A stretch of 14,722 nucleotides of DNA from Methanobacteriota archaeon (GTDB taxonomy: Archaea > Thermoplasmatota > Poseidoniia > Poseidoniales > Poseidoniaceae): positions 1-14,722 of the forward strand of contig JABJFP010000018.1 of assembly GCA_018662715.1 (NCBI GenBank). The letters run 5' to 3'. The translations under genes and the position numbers were made by a program. The number at the start of each line of letters is the position of its first letter. The first letter of the stretch is position 1. Positions 1-7,203 of this stretch are shown here, in pieces. Under the pieces are notes generated by a model. That model was not told the DNA's origin, did not search any database, and worked only from the letters and a program-made list of their open reading frames with translations.

Positions 1-135
1 GAAGCGATCAACAAGCCGTGAGCCTTCGTGACGTTCAAGCGACCAACCCGCCTCTTCAGCGAGTTCGCGAAAGACACGGATAGCCTCAATGGGTGAGACA
101 CTGACTTCAATGTCAAGTGTTACTCTTCGCACCAT
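1..135 (-). CDS. 5' end of an unidentified protein, cut by window edge
   Basis: An open frame of 45 codons starts at an ATG (complement of 133-135) and runs off the left edge without a stop. It begins MVRRVTLDIEVSVSP and continues through an amphipathic, Glu/Arg-rich helix-like stretch (FRELAEEAGW). I do not recognise the family. It lies on the same strand as the ribosomal stalk operon but about 215 bases after P1, so it is probably a separate unit. The upstream AAGG is only a weak ribosome binding site, so the start is uncertain. No signal peptide or membrane segment is visible in this part. Confidence 0.5.
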   Translation of the reverse strand, partial: MVRRVTLDIEVSVSPIEAIRVFRELAEEAGWSLERHEGSRLVDRF

Positions 136-350
136 GAGCCTTCGAATCGGGGTTGGGTGTTGAACCCTTCTACGAGAAAGCTCACGCTCAGGATAGTGTT
201 TGTTCTAGTGTGCATGCACGGTCGTTCGCAGTCCCGCCCGTTAAGGCGAGGTGTTGCCGCGAGGGAACCGAGTTTGTCAACCGTGCATCACGCGAAGGAG
301 GCGAGCATGTCGCGCCCAAGAGTGCGCTCGGCGGCGCTCGATACCGTTTC
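136..350. other. Gene-free stretch after P1; possible structured RNA inside
   Basis: These 215 bases lie between the P1 stop and the start of the next minus-strand gene. I found no convincing tRNA, no 7S or RNase P signature, and no T-rich archaeal terminator downstream of P1. Short open frames here are extensions of frames antisense to P1 and P0. The notable content is an 11-bp inverted repeat at 214-224 and 278-288, listed separately. Confidence 0.6.
214..288 (-). other. Inverted repeat able to form a long stem-loop RNA
   Basis: The arms ATGCACGGTCG (214-224) and CAACCGTGCAT (278-288) can form 11 base pairs when read on the minus strand, one of them G-U. On the plus strand the same position would be a C-A mismatch, so minus-strand transcription is favoured. 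Inside, CGGTTCC and GGGACTG (minus strand) can form a second 7-bp helix with two G-U pairs, leaving a 7/4-nt internal loop. Two bases after the outer stem the minus strand reads ACA. The layout resembles an archaeal H/ACA guide hairpin, but I see no K-turn, so this is only a candidate. Confidence 0.3.
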
Positions 351-647
351 TCAACCGAAAAGGGATCCAAGACCGTCGAAGCCTGCTTCCTCTTCTTCTT
401 CCTCTTCCTCTTCAACAGGGGCAGGGGCGTCAGATCCGCCAGCGGCGGCAGGAGCTGCTGCTGCAGGTGCAGCAACGGCTTGGGTCATGGCGTCAGCGAT
501 GTCAACACCAGCAAGGGAGGCAACCAGGGCCTTCACTCGGGCGTCGTCAGCATCGACTCCGGCGCCCTTTAGGACGGCCTTTACCGATTTCTCATCAATG
601 TCTTTTTCAGCAGCGTGCAGTAGCATAGCAGCGTATACGTATTCCAT
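351..647 (-). CDS. rpl12: Large-subunit ribosomal stalk protein P1 (archaeal L12)
   Basis: At 98 residues this is the usual archaeal P1 length. The first 55 or so residues are the helical dimerisation domain that binds the P0 spine (MEYVYAAMLLHAAEK). An Ala/Pro-rich hinge follows, then a run of glutamates and the C-terminal tail AGFDGLGSLFG, which in archaea contacts translation factors EF1A and EF2. The ATG is preceded by a strong ribosome binding site GAGGTGA (complement of 654-660) six bases upstream. It is the last gene of the L11-L1-P0-P1 operon, 26 bases after P0. The tail is the same as that of P0, as expected for proteins sharing factor-recruiting work on the stalk. Confidence 0.95.
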   Translation of the reverse strand: MEYVYAAMLLHAAEKDIDEKSVKAVLKGAGVDADDARVKALVASLAGVDIADAMTQAVAAPAAAAPAAAGGSDAPAPVEEEEEEEEEAGFDGLGSLFG

Positions 648-673
648 ATTTTTTCACCTCAATTTTTGTGTGT

Positions 674-1693
674 TCAGCCGAAGAGGCTTCCGAGTCCGTC
701 AAATCCGGCCTCTTCTTCCTCGTCTTCCTCTTCTTCTGCCTCAGCTGGGGCATCAGAAGCGCTCGTGTCAACAGCGGCTGCGGCTGAGGCTGCTGCGGAT
801 GCAGCGGCGCCCATCATGGCAGCCAATTCGTCGTCGAGTGCGTCGGGGCTCAGTGTGCCTGCAACGCCAAGAGCGCTGACATGGGCACGAGCCACCAAGT
901 GTGGAAGGGTGTCTGCAGTTGCGACCGCCGCTTCCAGAGCAACTGCCAGCGCTTCTCGGCTGGCCTTTGCAAGGAGTGTGGGCATCGTTTGTGTGGTGAA
1001 CCACGTGATGTTGCAAGCGAGGTTGAATCCACCAGCAGCGTAGCTGATGAGGTCGGTCTCGAATTGCTCATAATCGATGTCAAGAGTTGTTGGAGCGAAG
1101 AGTGTGCCTCCCTCAAGGGTGCCGCACAAGCGCAGTCCGGTAACCATTGGGTTAATGCCAATCTTTGACAGCATCATTCCAAGGTCGCCTTCGAAGACTT
1201 CGCCTTCTTCAAGAATCACCGTTCGCTTTTGGATTTGGACGCTACCGCCCATGATCTTAGCAGGGATTCCAACGGAGTTGAGGTCACCGACAATGGGGCC
1301 AGGAGGCATTCCAGTGTCCATTTTGTCAACCACGATTTGGTATGGTGCAACGTCACCAGGCTTTGCAGCCCGGCCGGCTTCTGTCTTCTTCAATGCCGAG
1401 AACATCTCAAAGGAGTTCAAGGAAGATGAAGAGATCAAAGCAGGTTGTACAGCAGAAGCGTAGAGTTCATCGAGTTCTTCAGCGTTGAAGCCTGCTCGGG
1501 CCCATGCAATCTTCATCAGTCGCTTCTTTGCAACTTGAATCTTCATGTTCTTGCGAAGGTCAGCACGCATGCCGATCATTGCACCTGCAGGAACGCCGTG
1601 GATGTCGATGATGGCAATCGTACTGCCGTCAGTCAACAAGGTGTGAAGGTCTTTGACAGTATCCTTCTTCCATGAAACGACCTTTGGAATCAA
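674..1693 (-). CDS. rplP0: Large-subunit ribosomal stalk protein P0 (archaeal L10)
   Basis: This 339-residue protein has the archaeal P0 layout: an N-terminal L10 domain that binds 23S rRNA at the GTPase-associated centre (VSWKKDTVKDL, IAIIDIHGVPAG), an archaeal insertion domain, a long Ala-rich helical spine that binds P1 dimers, an acidic run near residues 318-328, and the tail AGFDGLGSLFG. The start is a TTG whose last two bases overlap the L1 stop codon TGA. A ribosome binding site GAGGTGG (complement of 1698-1704) sits inside the last codons of L1, so the two genes are probably translationally coupled. MIPKVVSWKK aligns with the usual start of the family, which supports the TTG. Confidence 0.95.
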   Translation of the reverse strand: MIPKVVSWKKDTVKDLHTLLTDGSTIAIIDIHGVPAGAMIGMRADLRKNMKIQVAKKRLMKIAWARAGFNAEELDELYASAVQPALISSSSLNSFEMFSALKKTEAGRAAKPGDVAPYQIVVDKMDTGMPPGPIVGDLNSVGIPAKIMGGSVQIQKRTVILEEGEVFEGDLGMMLSKIGINPMVTGLRLCGTLEGGTLFAPTTLDIDYEQFETDLISYAAGGFNLACNITWFTTQTMPTLLAKASREALAVALEAAVATADTLPHLVARAHVSALGVAGTLSPDALDDELAAMMGAAASAAASAAAAVDTSASDAPAEAEEEEDEEEEAGFDGLGSLFG

Positions 1694-2334
1694 TTGACCA
1701 CCTCAATGCGTTGTGCTGGACCCATGCTTGTCTTGATGAACAGAGAGCGGATGTTTCCAACGCCACGTTCCAACTTGTTGGTAACACGGTTGAAGACTTC
1801 CATGACGTTGGCCATGAGTTCTTCGTGAGATTGCTCAACAGTTCCGAATGAAGCGTGGAAGGTCATCTTGTCACCAGACTTGATGATTACAGTGCTTCGT
1901 AGACCGTTGGCGAGAACACCAGGGTCAAGGGAAGGAGGGACTGGACGAGGCATCTTACCACGTGGACCAAGGACGACACCGAGGTATCGACCGATAAGTC
2001 CCATGTGAGGGACTTCGGAAAGGAAGAAATCAAATTGATTTGCTACTTTCTTAGCACGGCCTTTCTTGCTGCCAAAGTCTTCAATGTCTTGAGGAGAGAA
2101 GACGGTGACGCCAGCTGCCTTTGCTTTTGATGCTGCTTCACCAGCGGCGAACATAGCAATTTTGAGTTCACGACCACGGCCAGAGGGAAGACGGATTTCT
2201 TCCTTGATACGGTTCGTTGGGTTCTTCAAATCTACGTCCTTGATGGTGAACGAAATGTCCACGGATTCGACGAATTTACGCTTAGGAGCTGATTCAACAG
2301 CCGCCTTGATTGCTTCACTAATTTTATCTTCCAT
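1690..2334 (-). CDS. rpl1: Large-subunit ribosomal protein L1
   Basis: L1 binds 23S rRNA at the mobile L1 stalk and helps release deacylated tRNA; in several archaea and bacteria it also represses its own mRNA. The protein is 214 residues from the chosen ATG, normal for the family. The signature VLGPRGKMPRPVP lies near residues 121-133 and the Rossmann-like domain II spans roughly 63-155. A GTG three codons upstream would add MNN, but the ATG is better placed, seven or fewer bases after AGGGGTGA (complement of 2340-2347), which itself overlaps that GTG. It is the second gene of the stalk operon, 59 bases after the L11 domain gene. The gap carries a possible regulatory hairpin, and its last codons overlap the P0 start. 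Confidence 0.95.
   Translation of the reverse strand: MEDKISEAIKAAVESAPKRKFVESVDISFTIKDVDLKNPTNRIKEEIRLPSGRGRELKIAMFAAGEAASKAKAAGVTVFSPQDIEDFGSKKGRAKKVANQFDFFLSEVPHMGLIGRYLGVVLGPRGKMPRPVPPSLDPGVLANGLRSTVIIKSGDKMTFHASFGTVEQSHEELMANVMEVFNRVTNKLERGVGNIRSLFIKTSMGPAQRIEVVN
1698..1704 (-). promoter_or_regulatory. Ribosome binding site of P0, nested in L1
   Basis: GAGGTGG on the minus strand lies within the last codons of L1, four bases before the TTG of P0. It supports that unusual start and implies coupling between L1 termination and P0 initiation. Confidence 0.75.
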
Positions 2335-2339
2335 ATTAT

Positions 2340-2347
2340 TCACCCCT
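2340..2347 (-). promoter_or_regulatory. Ribosome binding site of L1
   Basis: AGGGGTGA on the minus strand ends five bases before the ATG at 2334. It favours this ATG over the in-frame GTG at 2343, which lies inside the site. Confidence 0.75.
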
Positions 2348-2381
2348 GCGGTCTACGAAGTGCTCAAGGCACCTCTTCCGC
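2348..2381 (-). promoter_or_regulatory. Leader hairpin before L1, possible L1 autoregulatory site
   Basis: On the minus strand GCGG (2381-2378) pairs with CCGC (2351-2348), and GAGGTGC (2375-2369) pairs with GCACTTC (2363-2357) with one G-U pair. This gives two stacked stems separated by an asymmetric internal loop (AA against GTAGA) and closed by a 5-nt loop. The structure ends directly at the L1 ribosome binding site. Two short helices around an asymmetric loop is the general shape of L1 binding sites on rRNA and on its own mRNA; I infer a similar role here but cannot test binding. Confidence 0.4.
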
Positions 2382-2393
2382 GGTCCGTGATTT

Positions 2394-2675
2394 TCAATTA
2401 AAACGCTCGTCCCATTCTCCTTTGTTAATGATCGCGAGGGCTTCATTGGCCCAATGACCGTCAATCTTCACACGCATGGCCACGCAAGTCCCGATGACTT
2501 CCTTGGTTTGTGCTTTCAGATCTGCTCCGGTCAAGTGACCTAGGGCTGCCTTTGTTCGGGCCACTTCCATGGCCTTCTCAAGAGGTAGACTTTCGGTCGC
2601 GGAGTCAACACTGCCATTGCACTTCTTCACACCAAGGGCTTTCTTGATTTGGTCAGATGTGCTATTTCGGGACAT
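2394..2675 (-). CDS. rpl11: Ribosomal protein L11, C-terminal RNA-binding domain only
   Basis: The 93-residue product aligns by eye with only the C-terminal half of archaeal L11: IKKALGV near the start, then the GADLKAQTKEVIGTCVAM stretch matching the family's KEVxGTCxSxGV region, and the end NKGEWDERF. Complete archaeal L11 is about 155-165 residues, with an N-terminal domain rich in Gly/Pro (PGPPLGPALG) that contacts factors and P0. That domain is absent, and the 120 bases to the next gene cannot hold it. The ATG follows GGAG by eight bases and a TATA-like box lies further upstream, so the short form looks expressed. It heads the L1-P0-P1 operon, the normal L11 position. An in-frame GTG at 2693 would add six residues. 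The domain assignment is strong; a full-length or separate N-terminal gene elsewhere cannot be excluded. Confidence 0.85.
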   Translation of the reverse strand: MSRNSTSDQIKKALGVKKCNGSVDSATESLPLEKAMEVARTKAALGHLTGADLKAQTKEVIGTCVAMRVKIDGHWANEALAIINKGEWDERFN

Positions 2676-2683
2676 GATGTCAA

Positions 2684-2687
2684 CTCC
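2684..2687 (-). promoter_or_regulatory. Ribosome binding site of the L11 domain gene
   Basis: GGAG (minus strand) lies eight bases before the ATG at 2675 and favours it over the upstream in-frame GTG at 2693. Confidence 0.55.
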
Positions 2688-2724
2688 ATCCACAGACGTG
2701 GGTATCTTGCCGACTTAACACCCC

Positions 2725-2732
2725 TATTTAAT
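2725..2732 (-). promoter_or_regulatory. TATA-like box of the ribosomal stalk operon
   Basis: ATTAAATA on the minus strand is a reasonable archaeal TATA box. Transcription about 25 bases downstream would start near 2703 and give a short leader before the L11 domain gene. The box sits in the divergent gap to the plus-strand gene at 2797. Confidence 0.5.
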
Positions 2733-2796
2733 CGCGCCGTGACGAAGAAGAGCGCAAGAGGAACGCGGAACCCTCAATAAAAGCCGCTCATGTGGC

Positions 2797-3675
2797 ATGG
2801 TGATGAAGGTTCTGTTGGTGGGCGGCAATGGCTTTGTCGGTCGTGCCTTGCTCAATCAAAAACCAACTCGCATTATCGCAGACCCCACTTACTGCCACAA
2901 TCCTCCTTCAAAGAATATTGATACGTGGATCCAACTTGACCTTCTCAAGATTACTGACTGGAGTAAAACGCTTAACGGATACGATGCCGTGCTGATTTGT
3001 GCTCGCCCAAAAGGAGCAACTCTGAAACAAAGGGATGCAATCGCTAAGGAAACGAAAACTGCTCTCACAGCGATGATGGCCGGGCGATTGGAAATGGACA
3101 ACCCGCCGTATGTTTTCGCCCTACATGGGACACTGAGCTACGGCGACTGTGGCCAAGAGATAGTTGAGAATACTCAAATCTACAATCCCACGGGTTATGC
3201 AACTTCATACGGGATTGGAGAGGAACCCCTGCGTCATGAAGCGGAAAAAGGTATGATTGGCATCATGCGAGCCCCTTGGATTCTAGGAAACGGGTCGTGG
3301 TTCAACGCCTTGTACTGCTCCAACGAAATCCCGTTGTTTCCTGGCCAGCCGATTTGGATGGCCGTTGTTGAGGTCAACGATTTAGCCACAGAAATTTGGC
3401 ATCATATTGAACGGAAAACAACGGGAATTATTCACCCACAACTCTTGGTCCGAACAACACAAGAGCGGTTTGCAATTGCAGTGGGCCATGCTCGATTGAC
3501 TCAACCTGTTCGTATGAAGAAATGGCGTATGCTTCGCCTTTACGACAAACAAACACGCCAATCGGTTCTCGCCTCAATCCGTCTCGCATCAGGGCAAGGG
3601 ATGGATATTGAGGGTGATGAGGCACATCGCTCTTTGGATGGAACCCTTCAATCGTTATTCGCAGGGCGTTCGTAA
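2797..3675 (+). CDS. Atypical SDR / NAD-dependent epimerase-like protein
   Basis: The 292-residue protein opens with a Rossmann nucleotide-binding motif: the beta strand KVLLVGG, then GxxGxxG at residues 9-15 (GGNGFVG), which fits NAD(P) binding in extended or atypical short-chain dehydrogenases. The usual catalytic YxxxK is not intact: the best match is Y138 followed by E142. A family-like RAPWILGNGSWF stretch near 158-169 lies where sugar-epimerase relatives have their substrate loop. The substrate cannot be told. It is divergent from the stalk operon and its 3' end overlaps the end of the minus-strand methyltransferase by 28 bases. The ATG at 2797 is two codons before another ATG; no strong ribosome binding site is visible, so a leaderless message is possible. 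Confidence 0.75.
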   Translation: MVMKVLLVGGNGFVGRALLNQKPTRIIADPTYCHNPPSKNIDTWIQLDLLKITDWSKTLNGYDAVLICARPKGATLKQRDAIAKETKTALTAMMAGRLEMDNPPYVFALHGTLSYGDCGQEIVENTQIYNPTGYATSYGIGEEPLRHEAEKGMIGIMRAPWILGNGSWFNALYCSNEIPLFPGQPIWMAVVEVNDLATEIWHHIERKTTGIIHPQLLVRTTQERFAIAVGHARLTQPVRMKKWRMLRLYDKQTRQSVLASIRLASGQGMDIEGDEAHRSLDGTLQSLFAGRS

Positions 3676-4457
3676 ACATAAAGAGAATATTCACCAAGAT
3701 TCCAGAACGGTGTCCACCTCAATAATCTGTCAAACCCCATCAAGAATCGACTGCGAAGGCTACCTAAAGGCGCCCAATGATGACGGTACCAGGCCGGGTG
3801 TGTGATGCAATATCCACGCCTCATTGTTCGGCGAAGGTGGGGCGAGAAGTATTGATTGACTTCGCGGGACGAGTAACAACGGGATTCGAGTCGACGGGTT
3901 GGAGAATAGCCCGTCCACACCTTCTTGAGTCTTGCAAATGCCTTCTTAGGACGAAGGGTTAGCAAGTTCCAAATCACATCAAACATGTACCATTTATTGA
4001 CGAAGGTCAGCACAGCCCTTCCACCTGGTTTGAGAACGCGAGCAATGTGCTCTGCGGCTGAATTTAGATTTGCACATGTGTTCAGTGCCCCGAAGAACAC
4101 GTAAACCGTATCGACACTTCCTTCTTCCAGATGGTCGAGGCATTGTTCTGGGCCGCCAAGATACGGGTGAATACCGTTGATAGTCTTCGCTTTTTGAGAG
4201 ACGATTTCCTGAAAATTGGGCGTGATATCCAATCCATGAACTGCTGAAACTCTATCTTGATGGGCAAACCAAACCATGTCAAGTCCGGGGCCGTATCCAA
4301 TTTCGAGAAGGGTTGAAACCTCTCCTTCAAGAACGATATCGCGAAACCGTTGTCGCAAATGCCCAAGCAGTGGGTTTGTGTGGGCTCGCTCTTCAAACGA
4401 ATGCGCTTCTTCATCGTAGTAATCTGCGACAGTTTTGTGATACGAATCGTCATTCAT
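3648..4457 (-). CDS. Class I SAM-dependent methyltransferase
   Basis: The 269-residue protein has the class I methyltransferase fold. Motif I LEIGYGPG lies at residues 51-58, an acidic residue ending strand 2 is D77 (HGLDI), and the strand-4 region VYVFFGALN is followed by ARVLKPGGRAVLTF, typical post-motif sequence. The C-terminal third is rich in Arg and aromatic residues and may bind substrate or membrane. Its start overlaps the stop of the preceding nucleotidyltransferase gene as ATGA, so it is the last gene of a coupled three-gene operon with a GT-C-like glycosyltransferase. That context suggests modification of a glycan or lipid-linked sugar, but the acceptor is unknown. Confidence 0.85.
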   Translation of the reverse strand: MNDDSYHKTVADYYDEEAHSFEERAHTNPLLGHLRQRFRDIVLEGEVSTLLEIGYGPGLDMVWFAHQDRVSAVHGLDITPNFQEIVSQKAKTINGIHPYLGGPEQCLDHLEEGSVDTVYVFFGALNTCANLNSAAEHIARVLKPGGRAVLTFVNKWYMFDVIWNLLTLRPKKAFARLKKVWTGYSPTRRLESRCYSSREVNQYFSPHLRRTMRRGYCITHPAWYRHHWAPLGSLRSRFLMGFDRLLRWTPFWNLGEYSLYVYERPANND

Positions 4458-5293
4458 TGCAACCCCTCCATGGCCTGTTCAAGTCGATGCTCAATGGAGG
4501 TACGGTGATTGTTTTCGTGCCCTCTACAAACCGAACGCGTGTATATTGCTTCAGAAGAATGGCTCAATCGCTTCAGTTCGCGAATACGCCGGCTGGATTC
4601 AAACCGTTCGAACATACGGCCCAAAAGCGGCATACGGCAGATAGCCCACCACCAAGGCGTACCTTCTTTCGTTGCTGGATAGGTGGTGGTGGGGCGGAAC
4701 GATGCATTTGGCAACATTGTTTCAACCCAAGGATTGGCTTCTTGCATCAATGAGACTCCACCTTCATCTTTAATGGGCTGCATGAGCATCATTTCTCGAG
4801 CCCCATAGAGGCTCTGTTCAATAGCAAGGTGGTCTGACGCCATCACCATATTGGGGCACAATCTTTGTCCGTTTGGATGACGGTGTGCGAGGAAAATAGC
4901 CACTGCTCGAACACGCCAAACCCATCCGGGGCGCGTGATGATGAGAATGTCAACATCACCACCCTCATCGTTGACTCCAGCTGCTACTGAACCTGTGATT
5001 GCAAGGCCTTCAATTTGAGGAAGGCCAACCAATGTTTGGAGTACGGGTTGCAGTTCCTTTAGGTGCTGGACGGCTCGTTTTTTCCGTTGTTCGATTGCGA
5101 TTTTGGTAACATCATGTTGGGCCATGCGAAGCAGGTCTCCATCCCTGACAACGTGCTTTGAACCATCGACTATTTCACGAAGGGTTTCAGGCTCAATTCG
5201 CACCTCCATGAAGGCCTGAGCCGTTGCTTCATCCAGCATGTGGTCAAACAAGTTCGCCCATACGAGAGTTTTCAAAAGGGCTTCTTCCGTCAT
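4454..5293 (-). CDS. Nucleotidyltransferase-fold protein
   Basis: At 279 residues, the protein shows the pol-beta-type nucleotidyltransferase signature: ITGSVAAG near residues 99-106, then GGDVDILIIT at 111-120. The GS pair and the two aspartates (D113, D115) are the expected nucleotide- and metal-binding residues. A helical N-terminal region of about 90 residues precedes it, with a Trp/Arg-rich segment after it. The reaction is unknown; members transfer nucleotides to proteins, RNA or small molecules. It overlaps its neighbours by 4 bases (ATGA) on both sides, so it is translated with the membrane glycosyltransferase and the methyltransferase. Confidence 0.75.
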   Translation of the reverse strand: MTEEALLKTLVWANLFDHMLDEATAQAFMEVRIEPETLREIVDGSKHVVRDGDLLRMAQHDVTKIAIEQRKKRAVQHLKELQPVLQTLVGLPQIEGLAITGSVAAGVNDEGGDVDILIITRPGWVWRVRAVAIFLAHRHPNGQRLCPNMVMASDHLAIEQSLYGAREMMLMQPIKDEGGVSLMQEANPWVETMLPNASFRPTTTYPATKEGTPWWWAICRMPLLGRMFERFESSRRIRELKRLSHSSEAIYTRSVCRGHENNHRTSIEHRLEQAMEGLQ

Positions 5294-7203
5294 GCCCTAG
5301 CCCCCCACATCAACCATTGTTCATTGGAATAGGTACTTCGTTCTAACTCGTAACAGGATTCCAATGTGCGGCACAGAACATCGGGGTGTTCTTCGCTCAG
5401 AAGAGCATTGAAGGCTTCCGCATTTGGCGATGGGCCTTCAAAACGAACGATCAGGTGGGGGGCGGTATTCTCCGGCCATGAAAAGGTGGCTCCTTCATCC
5501 AACCACACCATGTCTGCGGATTTGCCTCCCGTGCCGTTAATTACACCTGGATTCTCAAGCCACCAAGCCCTATCATCCAAACGGGTATGGTCGGTTTCCC
5601 AAACATAACCGTTGACGTGTTCGGTTGACACATCAGCAAACGGAGTCATTGGCGAACCCAACAAATAGGTCCAATTTGACTCAAATGAAAACCGATTCAT
5701 GGAGGTATGAGTAAACACATGCGTCCCATCAACAACCAGAATGGAATCGGCTACAGGGTCAGTGGAAGGTCCAAAACGATAGGCTTCATTGGAGGCATAG
5801 AGACCAACAGTAATGTCATTCCCCGCCAGTAATACGCTCCCGTCCGGCAACACCTGACCCACGCCGGCGAACAGGTCAGCATGAACTTGACTTCGTTTCA
5901 GTACGTCAACGCCAGAATATCCGCCGAGGTTTTCATCAGCCATCATTGCTTGAGTCATGGATAAGATACACAGCATAACAATCGCTCCAACTGCAACGAC
6001 AACTTTAGATTGAATGCGTTCATGAAACAGGTGTTGAGGTTGCATCACCGAAGGAATTCCAAGACTCAACAATGCAAGCCATGGCGTCGAATATCTAACC
6101 CATCCGAAGTCTAAAATGAACGCGAAAAGAAGGAAGGCTGGAAGCAAAAGAGCCCAAGATTTGAACAATGTTGGCCGGTGTTCTTTTTGGATAAGGACAG
6201 TCCCTAACGCTGCTAGAATAAACAGAGCAAGCGGCCACTGGGCGAGAAAATCTTCAGTGAAAATATCAAACGTATACGAACCAAATTCTGAGGTTGCACT
6301 CAGGTATGTACCAGTAATTTGAGAATTCATCGGCCCAGTCGGTTCTTGCTGCTCAAGCGTGTTTCGAATCAAAAAGAGCGCCGTGGGGACTGACCATCCG
6401 CAGAAAACGAACTTTGCCTCGTGACGTGTATGTTCGTAGAGCATGAGAACTGTCAGCCAAGGTCCAATGTAAAAATAAGGATATTTTACGAGACCACAAC
6501 ACCCTGCAATTAATCCGAGTGTGACCCATGATTTTTGTGTAGAATGTTCACTCGAATCAACCCAATACAACATTACGCATACGAGAGACCCTACAATCAA
6601 CACATCGAGCAGCATGGTTCGGCCAAGTTCAATAACAACTGGAAATAGGAGAAAGAAGATTGGTGGAAACAAGGCTAATGGTTTACTTGTCATGCGTTCT
6701 GAAAGATGCTGCAGCATCCAAACCGTACCGAGTAGTACCAAAAAAGGAGTCACTGAAGCAAGGTAAATTTCTCCCGACCATGCGAGTTCAACTGCTGCAA
6801 TCCCAGACATCAATTCAGGCCTGAATGAATATGGAATTCCTTGATGATAAGGCTCCCAACTCCACCGGTCTAGAATTCGATTGGAAATTTGGAGGTGGTA
6901 GGCCTGGTCGTAAAAAGGAGGTAAAGATGGAAAGGATGACCAAATGTCAATCACAAGAATTGCTGCAGGAGCTATCAAAAAGCGGAGGTCACGGCGGTCG
7001 ACCTTGAACGTGCGAAGATGATAGAGCCATGCAATCAGTCCTACATGGACAACGATTAGCAGTACAAAAGGAGGGAGCCAAAAACTTGCACCAAGTGACA
7101 TAAACGCCCCAATAAAGAGCAACCCAACCATGAATTCCAAAGTAAAGCGTTCGCCCCACGATACTGTTGAGGCCTCCATGAAGAGAACAAAAGAAACGTT
7201 CAT
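5290..7203 (-). CDS. GT-C-like polytopic membrane glycosyltransferase
   Basis: From the chosen ATG the protein has 637 residues. About 12 hydrophobic segments fill roughly the first 410 residues, followed by a soluble domain of about 210 residues. After the third hydrophobic segment comes FYDQAYHLQISNRI, an acidic loop near the N-terminus as in GT39/PMT-like enzymes that use polyprenyl-phosphate sugars. I infer sugar transfer on the outer membrane face, N- or O-linked or onto lipid. A TTG at 7260 would add 19 polar residues; the ATG at 7203 follows GAGATGA closely and places the first membrane helix normally. Its stop overlaps the next start (ATGA), making it the first gene of the operon. The exact family and substrate are uncertain. 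Confidence 0.7.
   Translation of the reverse strand: MNVSFVLFMEASTVSWGERFTLEFMVGLLFIGAFMSLGASFWLPPFVLLIVVHVGLIAWLYHLRTFKVDRRDLRFLIAPAAILVIDIWSSFPSLPPFYDQAYHLQISNRILDRWSWEPYHQGIPYSFRPELMSGIAAVELAWSGEIYLASVTPFLVLLGTVWMLQHLSERMTSKPLALFPPIFFLLFPVVIELGRTMLLDVLIVGSLVCVMLYWVDSSEHSTQKSWVTLGLIAGCCGLVKYPYFYIGPWLTVLMLYEHTRHEAKFVFCGWSVPTALFLIRNTLEQQEPTGPMNSQITGTYLSATSEFGSYTFDIFTEDFLAQWPLALFILAALGTVLIQKEHRPTLFKSWALLLPAFLLFAFILDFGWVRYSTPWLALLSLGIPSVMQPQHLFHERIQSKVVVAVGAIVMLCILSMTQAMMADENLGGYSGVDVLKRSQVHADLFAGVGQVLPDGSVLLAGNDITVGLYASNEAYRFGPSTDPVADSILVVDGTHVFTHTSMNRFSFESNWTYLLGSPMTPFADVSTEHVNGYVWETDHTRLDDRAWWLENPGVINGTGGKSADMVWLDEGATFSWPENTAPHLIVRFEGPSPNAEAFNALLSEEHPDVLCRTLESCYELERSTYSNEQWLMWGARA

Noticed and set aside
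136..213. Possible tRNA suggested by TTCGAAT and GGGTTCAA
   Set aside because: Neither motif sits in a 5-bp T stem, and no acceptor, D or anticodon arms can be matched around them.
157..879. 240-codon plus-strand open frame across P1 and P0
   Set aside because: It is antisense to two confidently identified ribosomal proteins; its poly-Ser run is simply the complement of the acidic tails.
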